Shown here in pieces: positions 49,804 to 60,000 of a stretch of 64,000 nt of DNA; position 1 is the stretch's first letter; each line of letters begins with the position of its first letter. This DNA is from Bog-375 sp049587755 (GTDB lineage: Bacteria > Acidobacteriota > Terriglobia > Bryobacterales > Bryobacteraceae), in the NCBI GenBank assembly GCA_049587755.1, contig JBAVEN010000034.1, positions 31,288-95,287 of the forward strand. Direction: 5' to 3'. The notes below the pieces were generated by a model. That model searched no databases. It was not told the DNA's origin and worked only from the letters and a program-made list of their open reading frames with translations. The translations under genes and the position numbers were made by a program.

Positions 49804-50370
49804 CTACGACGAAGGCTTCAGGGTGTCAGCTATTTCCCGCAGCTTGGTGACGGTATTCCAGTTTCGGGCGGTTCCGGGGATGGCCAGCGTACGTTCGACC
49901 AGCGGCCCGGATAGCTTCGGCCGCGCCATGCCATTCGGAAAATAAATGTAGAGTTCGCGGCCGTCGATGTGCAGCTCCTCGGGATCGGCCCGGATGGCGA
50001 GAACCTTGGCGCGCACTTCGTCGCTGGGACGGCTGGCGAGGAAGGTCACCGCGAACTTGCTGGGCTCGATGTCGTCGCGCCCGGCGAAGGGGTTTCTCGC
50101 AATCACGTCCCGCATTTCGGAAGCCGTGCGCAGAATGACGGGAACGCGAAAGCCGAACTTCCGCTCGATCGCCCGCTCGATGCGCCGCGCCAGCATCACC
50201 AGATCCCGTTCCTCGGTTCGGAAAACCACGTTGCCGCTCTGCACATACGTTTGCGGCTCGCGCAGTTTGAGAGACTCACAGAGCGCGCGCAGCGCGTCCA
50301 TCTTGATTTTGTTGTGGCCGCCGACGTTCACGCCACGGAGCATGGAGATGACAACAGGCATGGCAGACAT
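49804..50370 (-). CDS. DUF1697 family protein
   Basis: 188 residues. The DUF1697 signature is clear: VISMLRGVNVGGHNKIKMDALRALCESLKL, QTYVQSGNVVF, LARRIERAIERKFGFRVPVILRTASEMRDVIARNPF. The C-terminal WNTVTKLREIADTL is also typical. This widespread family has no established function. A second start (Met4, 50361) is equally possible. It sits 38 bp downstream of the TonB-dependent receptor's stop on the same strand. Confidence 0.9.
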   Translation of the reverse strand: MSAMPVVISMLRGVNVGGHNKIKMDALRALCESLKLREPQTYVQSGNVVFRTEERDLVMLARRIERAIERKFGFRVPVILRTASEMRDVIARNPFAGRDDIEPSKFAVTFLASRPSDEVRAKVLAIRADPEELHIDGRELYIYFPNGMARPKLSGPLVERTLAIPGTARNWNTVTKLREIADTLKPSS

Positions 50371-50408
50371 CAGGATACCCGCAAACCATGGCGGCCGCGG
50401 AACCCAGC

Positions 50409-53400
50409 TTAGAAGTGCAGGCGCAAACCCAGTTGCAACATACGTGGGCCGCCGCTTCCCAACAACGGCGATAAACCGCTGCCGGGGCTGCCCGTTCCCA
50501 GCATCATGTTCAGCATGGAGGCCGATTGGCCGAATAGCGGGTTATCGAGGTAGCGCACCGGGTCGGCGAAATTCGGGTGGTTGAGCGCATTGAATGCGTC
50601 GATGCGGAACTGCAGTGCAACCTTCTCGCGGATGCGGAAATCGCGGCTGACGGCCGCGTCCAGTTGGACCATGCCGAACCCGTCGATCGAGTTGCGGCCC
50701 AGGTCGCCCTGCTGGCCTGATGGCATCACCAGAAAAGCAGCCGGGTTCAGGCGGCGGCCGCCGGGCACGTTCTGGTCGCCCAGCCACAGGGGCTGGCCGA
50801 GCAGAAGCAGCGGGCGAAAGGCATTAGTCAAGCTGATGCCGGTATACTCCTCGCTTTCGAGCACCGTGACGGGAAAGCCGCTGCGCGCGCGCAGAATCGC
50901 GCTCAACGACCAACCGCCCACCAGCCGGTACAGGTGCCTTGCCGGCGCGCTTTGCGGAACCGTGTAGCTCAGCGTGGCGGTGAAGGAATGGCGCAGATCG
51001 AAATCGGATGCGCCGCGATCGCTCGGCGCCGCGAAGCCGGCCCAAAGCAGGAACGCGTCGCTCGAATCGTTATCGATGGCGTGCGACCAGGTATACGACG
51101 CGAGCCCGTTCAAGCCACCCGTGAAACGCCTCCTGTACTGAGCTTCCAGGGCGTGGTAACCGGAGTGGCCGTTGTTGGTGGTGAGCGCAATCCAGGAAGT
51201 CGCCGAACTGCCGGCGCCGCCCACTTCCCGGCGAATCAGATCGTAGCCCGCCGAGCCCACGTATCCGGCCGAGACGGTGTCGTGCGCTCCCAGTGCGCGT
51301 TCCAACGAAACGTTCCATTGGGCGGCGGCCGGCAGGCGCAGGTTGGGCAGAAACGCGTAACTGAGTTCCGAGGGGAACAGCCCGGTGGCGCCGGTGTAGC
51401 TGGCCACGCTCAGCGGCCCGCCGTTGATGGAATCGGCTGCGATGCTCATGCTCGAGTCGTAATAGAGGCCCCCGCCAGCGCGAAGCACCGTCTTGCCGTC
51501 GCCGGTAACGCGCCAGGCGAAACCCAGCCGCGGTGCGAAGTCACGGTAGGAAGTCGGCCACAGCGCGGTCACCGCGGGACAACACAGGGAGGAGATCTGC
51601 GAAAACGGAACCACGTTTCCCGAAGCGAAGTCGAGGAATTTGGTGTCGCTGCTGGGAACGGGCGCGGGGCTGAATTCCCAGCGCAGGCCCGCAGTCACGG
51701 TAAACCGCGAGGAGGCGCGCCAGGTATCCTGAATCCACAGCGACAGCTCCGTCACGCCGGCAGATTCGTCCACCGCCGCGCTCTGCGCGATCCACAGGTT
51801 CTGCTCGGTGGCCAGGGCAGCCACGTCGTCGGCAATCACCCCCAGCGCCGCGGTGGCATCGTGACGAATGGCGACCACGCGCCGGTCATCCACGCCCACC
51901 TGCACGTCGTGCCTGGCGAGATGGAAGGCCAGCGATTCGGTGGTTTGAAACTGCCGCTGGCCGCGGCTGCCTTCCTCGCCCGATACCAACTGGCCGATTC
52001 CTCCGATGGTGAACCGCACCAGGTAATTGCAGCTTTCGGTGGTATGCAGGAAGCTGGTGGTGAGCGGCTGCAACTGGCATCCCGGCCCGGTGGCGCCATC
52101 GCCGCCGTTCCACACCGAGTACGCACTGGACTGGCTCTCGTTGGCGCGCACCGTGACGATGGTGCGCGCCGTGGGATGGGCGGTCAGTCCCAGCGTCAGG
52201 CTCTGGAAGCGCAGGTCGATGCGGTTCACCTGGAAAGCCCCGAACTGGTTTTCCGACGGCGCGTCGCTGTAGCGGCCAAACAACGAAACGCGGGAGCCGA
52301 TGGCCTGGTCCGCGCGGGCGCTGCCGGCGTTGAGAGCCGCCGGCTGCTCGGAACGGCCCGCCCAGTTCCCGATGCCCGTGGCGAGCGCACCCTCGTTGGG
52401 CGCCGGGTAAATGCCCAGCACCGGCTGCGCCCACGCGGCAGCCGTCTGGCGCGCGGCCAGCGACGGCACGGGCTGGTTCCAGACGTAAGGTTGCGTCAGC
52501 CCCAGGTGTTGGAAGGACACGAACACAAAGGTGCGGTTGGCGCGCACAGGCCCCCCCAGCGTCTGGCTGATCTCGCTGATCCGCGCCGCACCGCGGCTCA
52601 GGCTGGCCTGGTTCGCGAACCAGTCGTTGGCCGCCAGAACTTCGTTGCGCCATTCGTAGGCCAGCGAGCCGTGCCATTGGTTGGCGCCGGATTGACTGGT
52701 GATGGCGATTTGCGCCCCAGGCAAGCGCCCCATTTCAGCGCCGGTGCTGGAGGTGCGGATGGAAAGCTCGTCCACCACCTCGGGAGAGATCAGCGAATCC
52801 AGGCTGCCAAACGCGCTCACCGCCGGCAGAGTCCCGCCGGTGGATTGCGCTGGAATGCCGCCCGCGGTCACGCCGTTGTTGGCGCTGACGCCATCCACCG
52901 TGAAGTAGTTCGTGTTGGGCCGCTGGCCGGCGGTAGTGAATTGCCCAGCCTCCCCGCGCGTGGCCGGCGTAATATTGGTGCCCGGCGCCGCATCCAGAAG
53001 CTCCAACAAGCCCCCGCCGTTGAGCGGCAAGCGGGTGATTTCATCGTGCTCGAAACCGGTTTCGCGAGCGGCGTCCTCACGGTCGAGCGGCGACGGTGTT
53101 CCCTCCACGGTGATGGTCTCGAGCATGCTGCCCACCGGCAGCACGAAATCCGCCGCTTCCGCCTGCGCTTCCTCCAGAGGCATGCCGAAGCGCACCAGGG
53201 TGCGGAATCCCTCCTTGCGCACGGTGATTTTGTACACGCCGGCTTCGAGCGGACTCAGCGTGTAAGCTCCTCCGATGTCCGATTCCACGCTGCGGCGAAA
53301 CCCGGTTTCCTGGTTGGTGACGGTGACCACGGCGCCGGAGATGCCACCGCCGGAGGTATCGAGCACGTGCCCGGCCAGGCTGGCGAAACGCTGCGCCGCC

Positions 53401-53459
53401 ACGGGCTGCCCAGCCACGAAAATTGCCCCCAAAACCGCTATGAGACCGCCCGCCCGCAT
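50409..53459 (-). CDS. TonB-dependent receptor-like protein with carboxypeptidase-regulatory domain
   Basis: 1,016 residues. Signal peptide (to about 22, PVAAQ), a carboxypeptidase-regulatory-like domain (about 25-110: LAGHVLDTSGGGISGAVVTVTNQETG), a plug region with NYFTVDGVSANNGV and IRTSSTGAEMGRLPGAQIAITSQSG (about 120-290), and a large barrel ending GLRLHF. Oar-type proteins of this layout are very numerous in acidobacteria and probably transport or bind polymers. No TonB box or adjoining SusD is visible, so the substrate is not known. GTTATG context 53459, single gene. Confidence 0.85.
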   Translation of the reverse strand: MRAGGLIAVLGAIFVAGQPVAAQRFASLAGHVLDTSGGGISGAVVTVTNQETGFRRSVESDIGGAYTLSPLEAGVYKITVRKEGFRTLVRFGMPLEEAQAEAADFVLPVGSMLETITVEGTPSPLDREDAARETGFEHDEITRLPLNGGGLLELLDAAPGTNITPATRGEAGQFTTAGQRPNTNYFTVDGVSANNGVTAGGIPAQSTGGTLPAVSAFGSLDSLISPEVVDELSIRTSSTGAEMGRLPGAQIAITSQSGANQWHGSLAYEWRNEVLAANDWFANQASLSRGAARISEISQTLGGPVRANRTFVFVSFQHLGLTQPYVWNQPVPSLAARQTAAAWAQPVLGIYPAPNEGALATGIGNWAGRSEQPAALNAGSARADQAIGSRVSLFGRYSDAPSENQFGAFQVNRIDLRFQSLTLGLTAHPTARTIVTVRANESQSSAYSVWNGGDGATGPGCQLQPLTTSFLHTTESCNYLVRFTIGGIGQLVSGEEGSRGQRQFQTTESLAFHLARHDVQVGVDDRRVVAIRHDATAALGVIADDVAALATEQNLWIAQSAAVDESAGVTELSLWIQDTWRASSRFTVTAGLRWEFSPAPVPSSDTKFLDFASGNVVPFSQISSLCCPAVTALWPTSYRDFAPRLGFAWRVTGDGKTVLRAGGGLYYDSSMSIAADSINGGPLSVASYTGATGLFPSELSYAFLPNLRLPAAAQWNVSLERALGAHDTVSAGYVGSAGYDLIRREVGGAGSSATSWIALTTNNGHSGYHALEAQYRRRFTGGLNGLASYTWSHAIDNDSSDAFLLWAGFAAPSDRGASDFDLRHSFTATLSYTVPQSAPARHLYRLVGGWSLSAILRARSGFPVTVLESEEYTGISLTNAFRPLLLLGQPLWLGDQNVPGGRRLNPAAFLVMPSGQQGDLGRNSIDGFGMVQLDAAVSRDFRIREKVALQFRIDAFNALNHPNFADPVRYLDNPLFGQSASMLNMMLGTGSPGSGLSPLLGSGGPRMLQLGLRLHF

Positions 53460-53553
53460 AACCTTTTACTCTAACAGCCGGACCAAAAAGCTCCAATGGT
53501 GTAGGGCGTGCAGGGGTTGCACGGAGCCCTCCGGTGCGCGAATGGCTGGAGCG

Positions 53554-54300
53554 CTACTCCCCGGCGGCCGCGTCCGCGCCGGTTCCGAGCAGCCGGTCGA
53601 ACAGGCCGCGCGCCGCCCGCTGCGCGGCGATCTTTTTGGTGCGGCCCTCGGCCTGCCCGGTCCAATCCTTGCCTACGCGGACCTCCACGGTGAACATTTT
53701 GGAGTGCTCCGGCCCGCGCTCGCGCACGATCGCATAGCGCGGCTGCGGCAGTTTGCGGGACTGCGCCAGCTCCTGCAAAGCGCTCTTGAAGTTGACGATG
53801 GCGGGCTGCACGTCCGTGCCCGCCTCTGCATCGCCGGTGAAAGGCGCGTCCAGCACATGCGCGGCCACGAACTGGCGCACGGCATCGATGCCGCCATCCA
53901 GGTACACCGCGGCAATCAGCGCTTCCAGGGCATCCACCAGCAGCGTCTTTTTGCTGCGGCCGCCGCTCATCTCCTCGCTGCGCCCCAGATCGAGGTAGCT
54001 GCCCAGATCGAGCCGCCGCGCCACACCGTGCAGATGAGCGGCGCTCACCAGGTGCGCTTTCAGCCGCGACAGCTCGCCCTCTTGCGAGTCCGGCTGGCGG
54101 AGCACCAGCGCCTCGGAAATCAAAAACCCGAGAATCGAGTCGCCCAGAAACTCCAGTTGCTCGTTGTCGGTGAGCGCCGGCCCGGCGCCGGTGCGCGACT
54201 CGTTCGCCGCCGAACTGTGGGTCAGGGCGCGGGCCAGCAGTGCCCGATTGGAGAACCGGTGGTTGATGCTCGATTCGAGCGAGGCCAACTCCGCGCGCAT
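53554..54300 (-). CDS. rnc: ribonuclease III
   Basis: Dimeric double-stranded RNA endonuclease that processes rRNA and mRNAs. 248 residues. N-terminal endonuclease domain (1-150) with the catalytic signature NEQLEFLGDSILGFLIS (Glu50, Asp54) and DALEALIAAVYLDGG; C-terminal dsRBD (about 165-235: NFKSALQELAQSRKLPQPRYAI and GRTKKIAAQRAARGLF). Followed upstream, nine bases away, by the TPR gene at 54310, which would be transcribed first. Confidence 0.95.
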   Translation of the reverse strand: MRAELASLESSINHRFSNRALLARALTHSSAANESRTGAGPALTDNEQLEFLGDSILGFLISEALVLRQPDSQEGELSRLKAHLVSAAHLHGVARRLDLGSYLDLGRSEEMSGGRSKKTLLVDALEALIAAVYLDGGIDAVRQFVAAHVLDAPFTGDAEAGTDVQPAIVNFKSALQELAQSRKLPQPRYAIVRERGPEHSKMFTVEVRVGKDWTGQAEGRTKKIAAQRAARGLFDRLLGTGADAAAGE

Positions 54301-54309
54301 CGCTGCCGG

Positions 54310-55062
54310 CTATTTTCCGCCGCTGCTCTTGGCGTGCGCCGCCTTCGCCTGCACGGTCTGCGCCAACTGCCTGATGGTGGGGTGAAGCTGAGGATCGGCC
54401 AGCAGCTTATTGCAAATAGCAAGAGCTTCGTCATTCTTGCCGCCCTCCTGGTACGCCACCGCCAGCCGTACCTGGTAGGCCGGCTGCGGATCGCCTTCCA
54501 GCGCCAGTTTGAAGTCCGCAACCGCCGCGTCATACGTCTTGCGCTGCAGCGCCACCAAGCCGAGATCGTTCTCCAGCTCGGCGCGCATGAACTTCTTGCT
54601 CTCCTCCCATTGCGCGTCCGGAATGCTCGCGTTCGGCTTATTGTCAATGTTCGCCAGCGCCTGGTTGAAGTCTTTTTCCGCTTTCGAAAGCTGCTGATCC
54701 TTGTCGAGATCGTTTTCACCCACGTGGTGCAGGATCAGCTCGCCCAACTGCATCGCCGCTTGCTGGTTCTTGGGATTGACTCGCAGCACCCGATCGTCGG
54801 TGACCTCCGCATCGATGTAGTCGCCTTTCTGCTGGTACGCGGTGGCTTCCATCAGCAGCGCGACTTCCTTGTACTCCGTGTCGGCGAATTTAGTGATCAG
54901 GTCTTCGGCCGCCTTGATGACGGCGTCCGGACCTTCCGATTGCGCCGCGCCCAGCGCCCGCACCGCATCGGCCTCGGCGGTCGATTTCGGCTTCATCTGT
55001 GCCATTAATCCGGGGACAACGGCGGCCAATGCCAGGACGCCGGTCAAAAACGTTCGTCTCAT
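54310..55062 (-). CDS. secreted TPR protein
   Basis: 250 residues with a signal peptide (MRRTFLTGVLALAAVVPGLMAQ). The rest is helical with TPR-like units: EYKEVALLMEATAYQQKGDY, ENDLGLVALQRKTYDAAVADFKLALEGDP, and VRLAVAYQEGGKNDEALAICNKLL. Probably a periplasmic scaffold. It lies between rnc (nine-base gap) and the next TPR gene (18-bp gap), all on the minus strand, so an operon of three genes is likely. Confidence 0.72.
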   Translation of the reverse strand: MRRTFLTGVLALAAVVPGLMAQMKPKSTAEADAVRALGAAQSEGPDAVIKAAEDLITKFADTEYKEVALLMEATAYQQKGDYIDAEVTDDRVLRVNPKNQQAAMQLGELILHHVGENDLDKDQQLSKAEKDFNQALANIDNKPNASIPDAQWEESKKFMRAELENDLGLVALQRKTYDAAVADFKLALEGDPQPAYQVRLAVAYQEGGKNDEALAICNKLLADPQLHPTIRQLAQTVQAKAAHAKSSGGK

Positions 55063-55080
55063 CCAAATTGCTCCTTCAAT

Positions 55081-56562
55081 CTAATGCTTGGAACTTGCCT
55101 GCAGGCCAGTCTCGGCTTGTTTGCGCGCCATGTCGGAAATGCCTTCCACCTTCAGAGCGCCGGTAAAATACTGCTGAGCCTGTTCTGGCTCTTCGGCGGC
55201 CAGAGCCAGCTTGCCCAAATACACCAGCACCCAGCCCTTGGTCACCGGCCGCGGGCCGAGATCCAACGCGCTCTGAAACAGCCGCATGGAGGTCTCGGGG
55301 TCTTTGTTCAGCGCCGCAATGCGAGCCAAGCCATAGTAGGCGTCCGCTTGCAGCGGTTTGTCGTCGGTCTGCTCCAGAACTTCCAGGTACTTCTTCCTTG
55401 CCGCGTCCAGGTCGCGTGCCAGGTAAAGCTGCTCAGCGTCGTCCAGCGTCTTGGCGGCGCCGGTGAGCGGCGCGGCGGGTGCGGCGGGCGCGGACGCGGG
55501 GGTCGCATGTTTCGCGGCGCTCTCCGGCGGCCCGAGATTGAAGTCCACCTTGGAAAGCCGCACGTTTTCCGTTCCCAGATCGATCGCGCCCACCATGTCG
55601 GGGTAATAAACCAACATCGACTGTTCCTGCTTTTCATAGAGCGGCAGTTGCTCGGCAAAGAACGGCGTCAGGATGAAGCCCTGGTACAGCGCGCGCTCGA
55701 TGCCGGCCGGGTCGTGATCCAGGCGCGACTCCACCGCCTTGACCAGCGATTCCGTGGTTAGCGCCAGAAAGTCCTCCCGGAAATGATCCTCCAGCCGGCG
55801 CGCGCGCTCCGCGTGCCGCAACAGGAACTTCTTGCGGTCCAGGATCTCCTGGTAGCGCGTTGCCATAGGGTCGAGCAGGTAACGCAAGTAGGCGTGGCGA
55901 ATCTCGAAAATGCGCGGCTGCGCCGAAGGGGTCACTACCACCGTGTCTTCGAACCCGTAACTGCGTAGTTGCACTTGGCCCGGCGGAGCCAGCAGCTCGA
56001 TGAAGATCTGAAAACGGCGTCCCTGGAATCCCGAAGTTTGCTGCCGCAAGTACGCGTTCACTTCTAGCACCGTCTCCAATACCGGGCCATGGTATCGCGC
56101 GATGTATTCGTCGATGTCCGGCTGCGCGCGCTGCCACAGGCCGGCGATTCCCGCTTCTTTGTAAAATGCCGGAAGCAGTTTGGAGAAATCCCTCAACCGC
56201 AGCGCATCCGGCGGCAGATCCACGTCGCGCTTGCGCATGGCAAAGTCCGGAGGGCCGCCCACGCTGAGGGCGAAAGAGATGTACTGGCTCAGTTCGGCAG
56301 TCGCGTCCGGCTGGTGGTGTTCGGCGACGAATTGCTTGATCGCCTCCAGGGATGGGATCTGGCGGCGCGCCAGTTCGTCGCGCACCTCCCGGCGCAGCGG
56401 GTGGCTGTAGCGTGCGTTCAGCCCGGCATCGAAGCCCGCCGCGTTCAGCGCCGCCATGATGGTAAACAGCGTTGGGCTGGCGTCCAGTTGCCCTGGCTCG
56501 GGCTGGTCCGCACGCGCCGCCAGAGTGATCGCCAGCAAGGCTGGGAAGACGAGTCGCTTCAA
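55081..56562 (-). CDS. secreted protein with C-terminal TPR repeats
   Basis: 493 residues, signal peptide (to about 18, AARA). The first 340 residues are helical with no motif I can name (for example RFQIFIELLAPPGQVQLRSYGFEDTVVV). After an Ala/Pro-rich linker (about 345-370), the last 120 residues form TPR units (LYLARDLDAARKKYLEVLEQTDDKPLQADAYYGLARIAALNKDPETSMRLFQ). No HExxH is present, which argues against an M-type metalloprotease. Upstream gene of the TPR-rnc operon. Confidence 0.65.
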   Translation of the reverse strand: MKRLVFPALLAITLAARADQPEPGQLDASPTLFTIMAALNAAGFDAGLNARYSHPLRREVRDELARRQIPSLEAIKQFVAEHHQPDATAELSQYISFALSVGGPPDFAMRKRDVDLPPDALRLRDFSKLLPAFYKEAGIAGLWQRAQPDIDEYIARYHGPVLETVLEVNAYLRQQTSGFQGRRFQIFIELLAPPGQVQLRSYGFEDTVVVTPSAQPRIFEIRHAYLRYLLDPMATRYQEILDRKKFLLRHAERARRLEDHFREDFLALTTESLVKAVESRLDHDPAGIERALYQGFILTPFFAEQLPLYEKQEQSMLVYYPDMVGAIDLGTENVRLSKVDFNLGPPESAAKHATPASAPAAPAAPLTGAAKTLDDAEQLYLARDLDAARKKYLEVLEQTDDKPLQADAYYGLARIAALNKDPETSMRLFQSALDLGPRPVTKGWVLVYLGKLALAAEEPEQAQQYFTGALKVEGISDMARKQAETGLQASSKH

Positions 56563-56783
56563 GAAAGTCCGCCTAGAATAACCCCAGTGTACCTTAGCGC
56601 GCCGCCTCAGGATTGCCCAACACTGGATGGTCCTCGGCTCGGTATCCGGACGGCTAATTCCGTCTGGATGTACAGCGGCAGCTCGGGGCAGCCACCGGGA
56701 GTCGTACGAGACGGCCCGCGTGCCCTACATGCCCTAAAGGGCGATTGCCACCGCCCAACGCGAAGAGTAAACTTGGGTGACAA

Positions 56784-56803
56784 GAAATTCAGATCTGAAT
56801 TTC
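56784..56803. promoter_or_regulatory. perfect 20-bp palindrome, putative operator
   Basis: GAAATTCAGATCTGAATTTC, a perfect AT-rich palindrome in GC-rich DNA, 13 bp before the kinase-remnant start. A smaller GCCCT-AA-AGGGC hairpin lies upstream near 56730. Confidence 0.55.
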
Positions 56804-56816
56804 CGGGTGAGTCTCA

Positions 56817-57071
56817 GTGACCGGCCGCACCATCTCGCGCTACCAGATCCTCGAGAAGCTGGGCGAGGGCGGGAGTGGAGTGGCTTGCACGGCTCAGGAC
56901 GCGCGGCCGGGCCGTGAACCGCTCGCGCCCGGAACTCTAGATCGTGGACGGCCTTGGCACCACTCGTCCCTGGTACGCGTACTTAACGGAGTTGCGATGG
57001 CTCTCTGGTTTCCGCCCTTCGGGCCCACTGGCCCTGATAGACGCGATTCCCCGATTACTGGCCGGAGGTGA
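56817..57071 (+). pseudogene. N-terminal remnant of a Ser/Thr kinase gene
   Basis: An 84-codon frame starting GTG opens as TISRYQILEKLGEGGSGV, the start and glycine-rich loop typical of acidobacterial Pkn kinases. From about residue 30 it loses all kinase similarity, and its lysine subdomain is absent. It ends four bases before the intact kinase gene. Probably the leftover of a duplicated or replaced kinase gene. Translation of the short product is possible but unlikely to matter. Confidence 0.6.
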
Positions 57072-57074
57072 GCG

Positions 57075-60000
57075 GTGGCATTCAAACGCACCAAACTCCA
57101 GGAACGGTATGAGCTCCGCGACGTCCTCGGCAAGGGCGGGATGGGCGTCGTATACAAAGCGCTCGACACGCTAATGAAGCGCGAGGTGGCCCTCAAGACG
57201 ATTCTGGACATCGACAACCCCGCCTTGGTGGAATTGTTCTACAAGGAGTGGAGCATCGTGGCCACGATGGTTCACCCCAACGTGATTGGGATTTACGACA
57301 TCGGCGAGTTCGAAGAAGAGGGCATTAAGAAACCGTTCTTTGTCATGCCCCTGCTGCCGGGGGTGGCGCTCGACAAGCTCATACGTGATGGCAGCCCGCG
57401 GCTCACCACCGAGAACGTCGTAAACATCATCGATCAGGCCTGCCGGGGGCTGCACGCGGCGCACGAGCAGGGCCTGGTGCACCGCGACGTCAAGCCGAGC
57501 AACATTTTCGTGATGGACGACGATTCGGTGAAGATCATCGACTTCGGAATCGCGCGCATCGCCTCCACGCAATCGAAGACCGGCATGAGGGGAACGCTGT
57601 TCTACCTAGCTCCGGAGTTTCTCGAGATGAAGCCGCCCACGGCACTCTCGGACCAGTTCGCCCTGGCGGTGACGGCCTACGAGGCCCTGACACGACGGCG
57701 GCCGTTCGATGGAGCGTCCGACAATGAAGTCTTTGAGGCCATCCGGCGGTTCAGCCCCCCTCCTGTTTCAGAACTAAACCCCAATGTCAATTATGCCATC
57801 AGCCAGGTGATCCACAAGGCGATGGCGAAGCAACCTTACCACCGCTTTTTGACTGTACGGGAGTTCGGGGACGCGCTCCAGAAGGCCAGACGGAATGAGC
57901 CACTGGAACTGTTCGACAGCGCCAAGATCAAGCCCCGGCTGGAGAGGGCCCGCCTAAGCTTCGAGCAAGGCGACTACAATTTCGCCCTGGAAATTGTGGC
58001 GGAGCTGGAGGCGGAGGGCCGCCTCGACCCGGAAGTGGGCTTGTTGCGCCGGCAAGTGGATCAGGCGGTCCGGCACACGCGCATCAAGCAATCGCTCGAA
58101 GGCGCGCGGCGCTTTCTCGAGGCCGCTGAATACCCGCTGGCACTGCGCAAGATCCAAGACGCGCTGGACTTGGACCCCGAAGACACCGACGCCCTCTCGC
58201 TCAAGGCACAGGTAGAACGGGAGCGCCGGGAGAAGAAGATTGAGGAGTGGATCCAGATCGCGCACCAGCATCTCGAACACCAGGCATTCGGCCAGGCGCG
58301 TGACGCGTTGAACAACGTGCTCAAGATGAAGCCAAGCGACACGGTGGCGTTGGCGCTGATGGCCGAAGTGGGCCGGCGCGAGCGAGACGCTTCGCAGGTC
58401 CGCGAGGATAAGGCGCGCCTCTACCAGGCCGCCAGGCAATTCTGGGACAAAGGCGACGTCACCGCGGCGTTGAGCAAGCTGGAACACCTGATGAAGCTGG
58501 ACCACGCCCTGCCGGACGCTGACGCGGGGCGCGCCGGCACCTACCACAGCTTCTACAATCAAGTCCACTCCGAGCATAACTCCATCAAAAACGCTTACGA
58601 GGAGGCACGGCGGAACCTGGCCGGCGAGAACTACGAGGCCGCGCTGGCCACCTGCCACCAGTACCTGTCGAGATATCCGAACCATGCGCTGTTCCAGGCG
58701 CTGAAATTCGACATTGAGGAGCGGCAGCGCCAGGCGCTTTCGACTGTTATCGCGAAGACCGACCGCCGCGTGGAAGAAGAAGCCGATCTGCACAAGCGCG
58801 TGGGCATTCTGGAAGAGGTCCTGAAGCTCTATCCAGGCGAGCCACACTTCGAGCGGGCGCTAAAACTGGTGCGCGACAAGCGCGACCTGGTCAACTCCAT
58901 CGTCTCGAAGGCGCGCTACTTCGAGGAGCGTGACCAGTTCAACGAAGCACTGGACCAGTGGCAGATTCTGCGCTCCATCTATGAAAGGCATCCCGGATTG
59001 GCGTTCGAGATCGAGCGGCTGATGAAGAAGCGGGACCAGCAGGCGCGCGAAAACTCGAAAGCCATGTGGGTACAACAGACGGACAGGTGCCTGGAAGCAG
59101 GGGACTACGAGGGCGCGCTCCGGTCGGTCGAGAGCGCGTTGGTTGAGTTTCCCGGTGAGCCCGATCTCCTGGAACTCGGCAACGTGGCTCGTAATGGATC
59201 CGCCCGCGCCGGCGAAGCACTGCGACTGCTGGCGCGCGCCCGCGAGTTGAGTGAGCAGGGCGCGCTCGAAGAGAGCCTCGATCCGCTCCGCCAGGCCGCC
59301 AAGCTGGAACCGGGCAACCCGGTCATCCGCACGGTGCTGGTGAATTCGCTCCTGGACGACGCCCGCGGTTTGATGCAGAAACCGGATTGGGAAGCGGCGG
59401 AAGCGCGTTTGAAGGAGTTGCTGTCCTTGGATCCGAGTCACGCCGGAGCCAAGAGCCTGGCCAGCCAGATCGCGGACCGGAAACACGAAGAGTTCGTCTC
59501 ATTGTGCATCACGCAAGCTCGGCGCCTCCAAGCGGAGGGCGATCTCGCGCGGGCCATCGCGGTAGTGGCGCAGGGATTGCAGGTCTACCCGAAAGATTCG
59601 CGATTCGAACAATTGCAGGCAACGTTGCAGCGGGCTCAATCCGAGACCCAGCGGCAGCCGGCGACACGCGACTTTCGCGAAATGCCGAAGGCGGGCACGG
59701 ACCTCGCTGCGCCGGCGAAGCCTCCTCAAGCACCAGCGGTTACTCCGCCGCCACCGGCTTCCGCGCCATCCGCAACCGTAATCATGGGGAGCGCGCGGGC
59801 GCAACCCCCTCCGCTGGCGAAGGTGACTCCCGCAGCCCCGCGCAATCCGGTGTCGCCCGCGGCACCCCCGCCAGCGCCGCCAGGAAAACCGGCGTCAGAG
59901 CCGGCAATGCAACCGATGGCGGCGAGGAACCTGTCGATAACGTCGAGGCACCTGTTGTACGCCACGGCCGGGCTCGCAGCCGTTACGCTGGTAATCGTCG

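Noticed and set aside
50934..53474. 846-codon open frame on the plus strand opposite the TonB-dependent receptor
   Set aside because: Antisense shadow of a high-GC gene: the product is Arg/Gly/His-rich without domains, and the minus-strand protein has a clear family.
53275..55008. 577-codon plus-strand frame over rnc and the TPR gene
   Set aside because: Overlaps two recognisable genes on the other strand; composition is that of reverse-strand noise.
55081..56562. Metalloprotease identity for the 493-residue secreted protein
   Set aside because: No HExxH or other zinc signature in the product.
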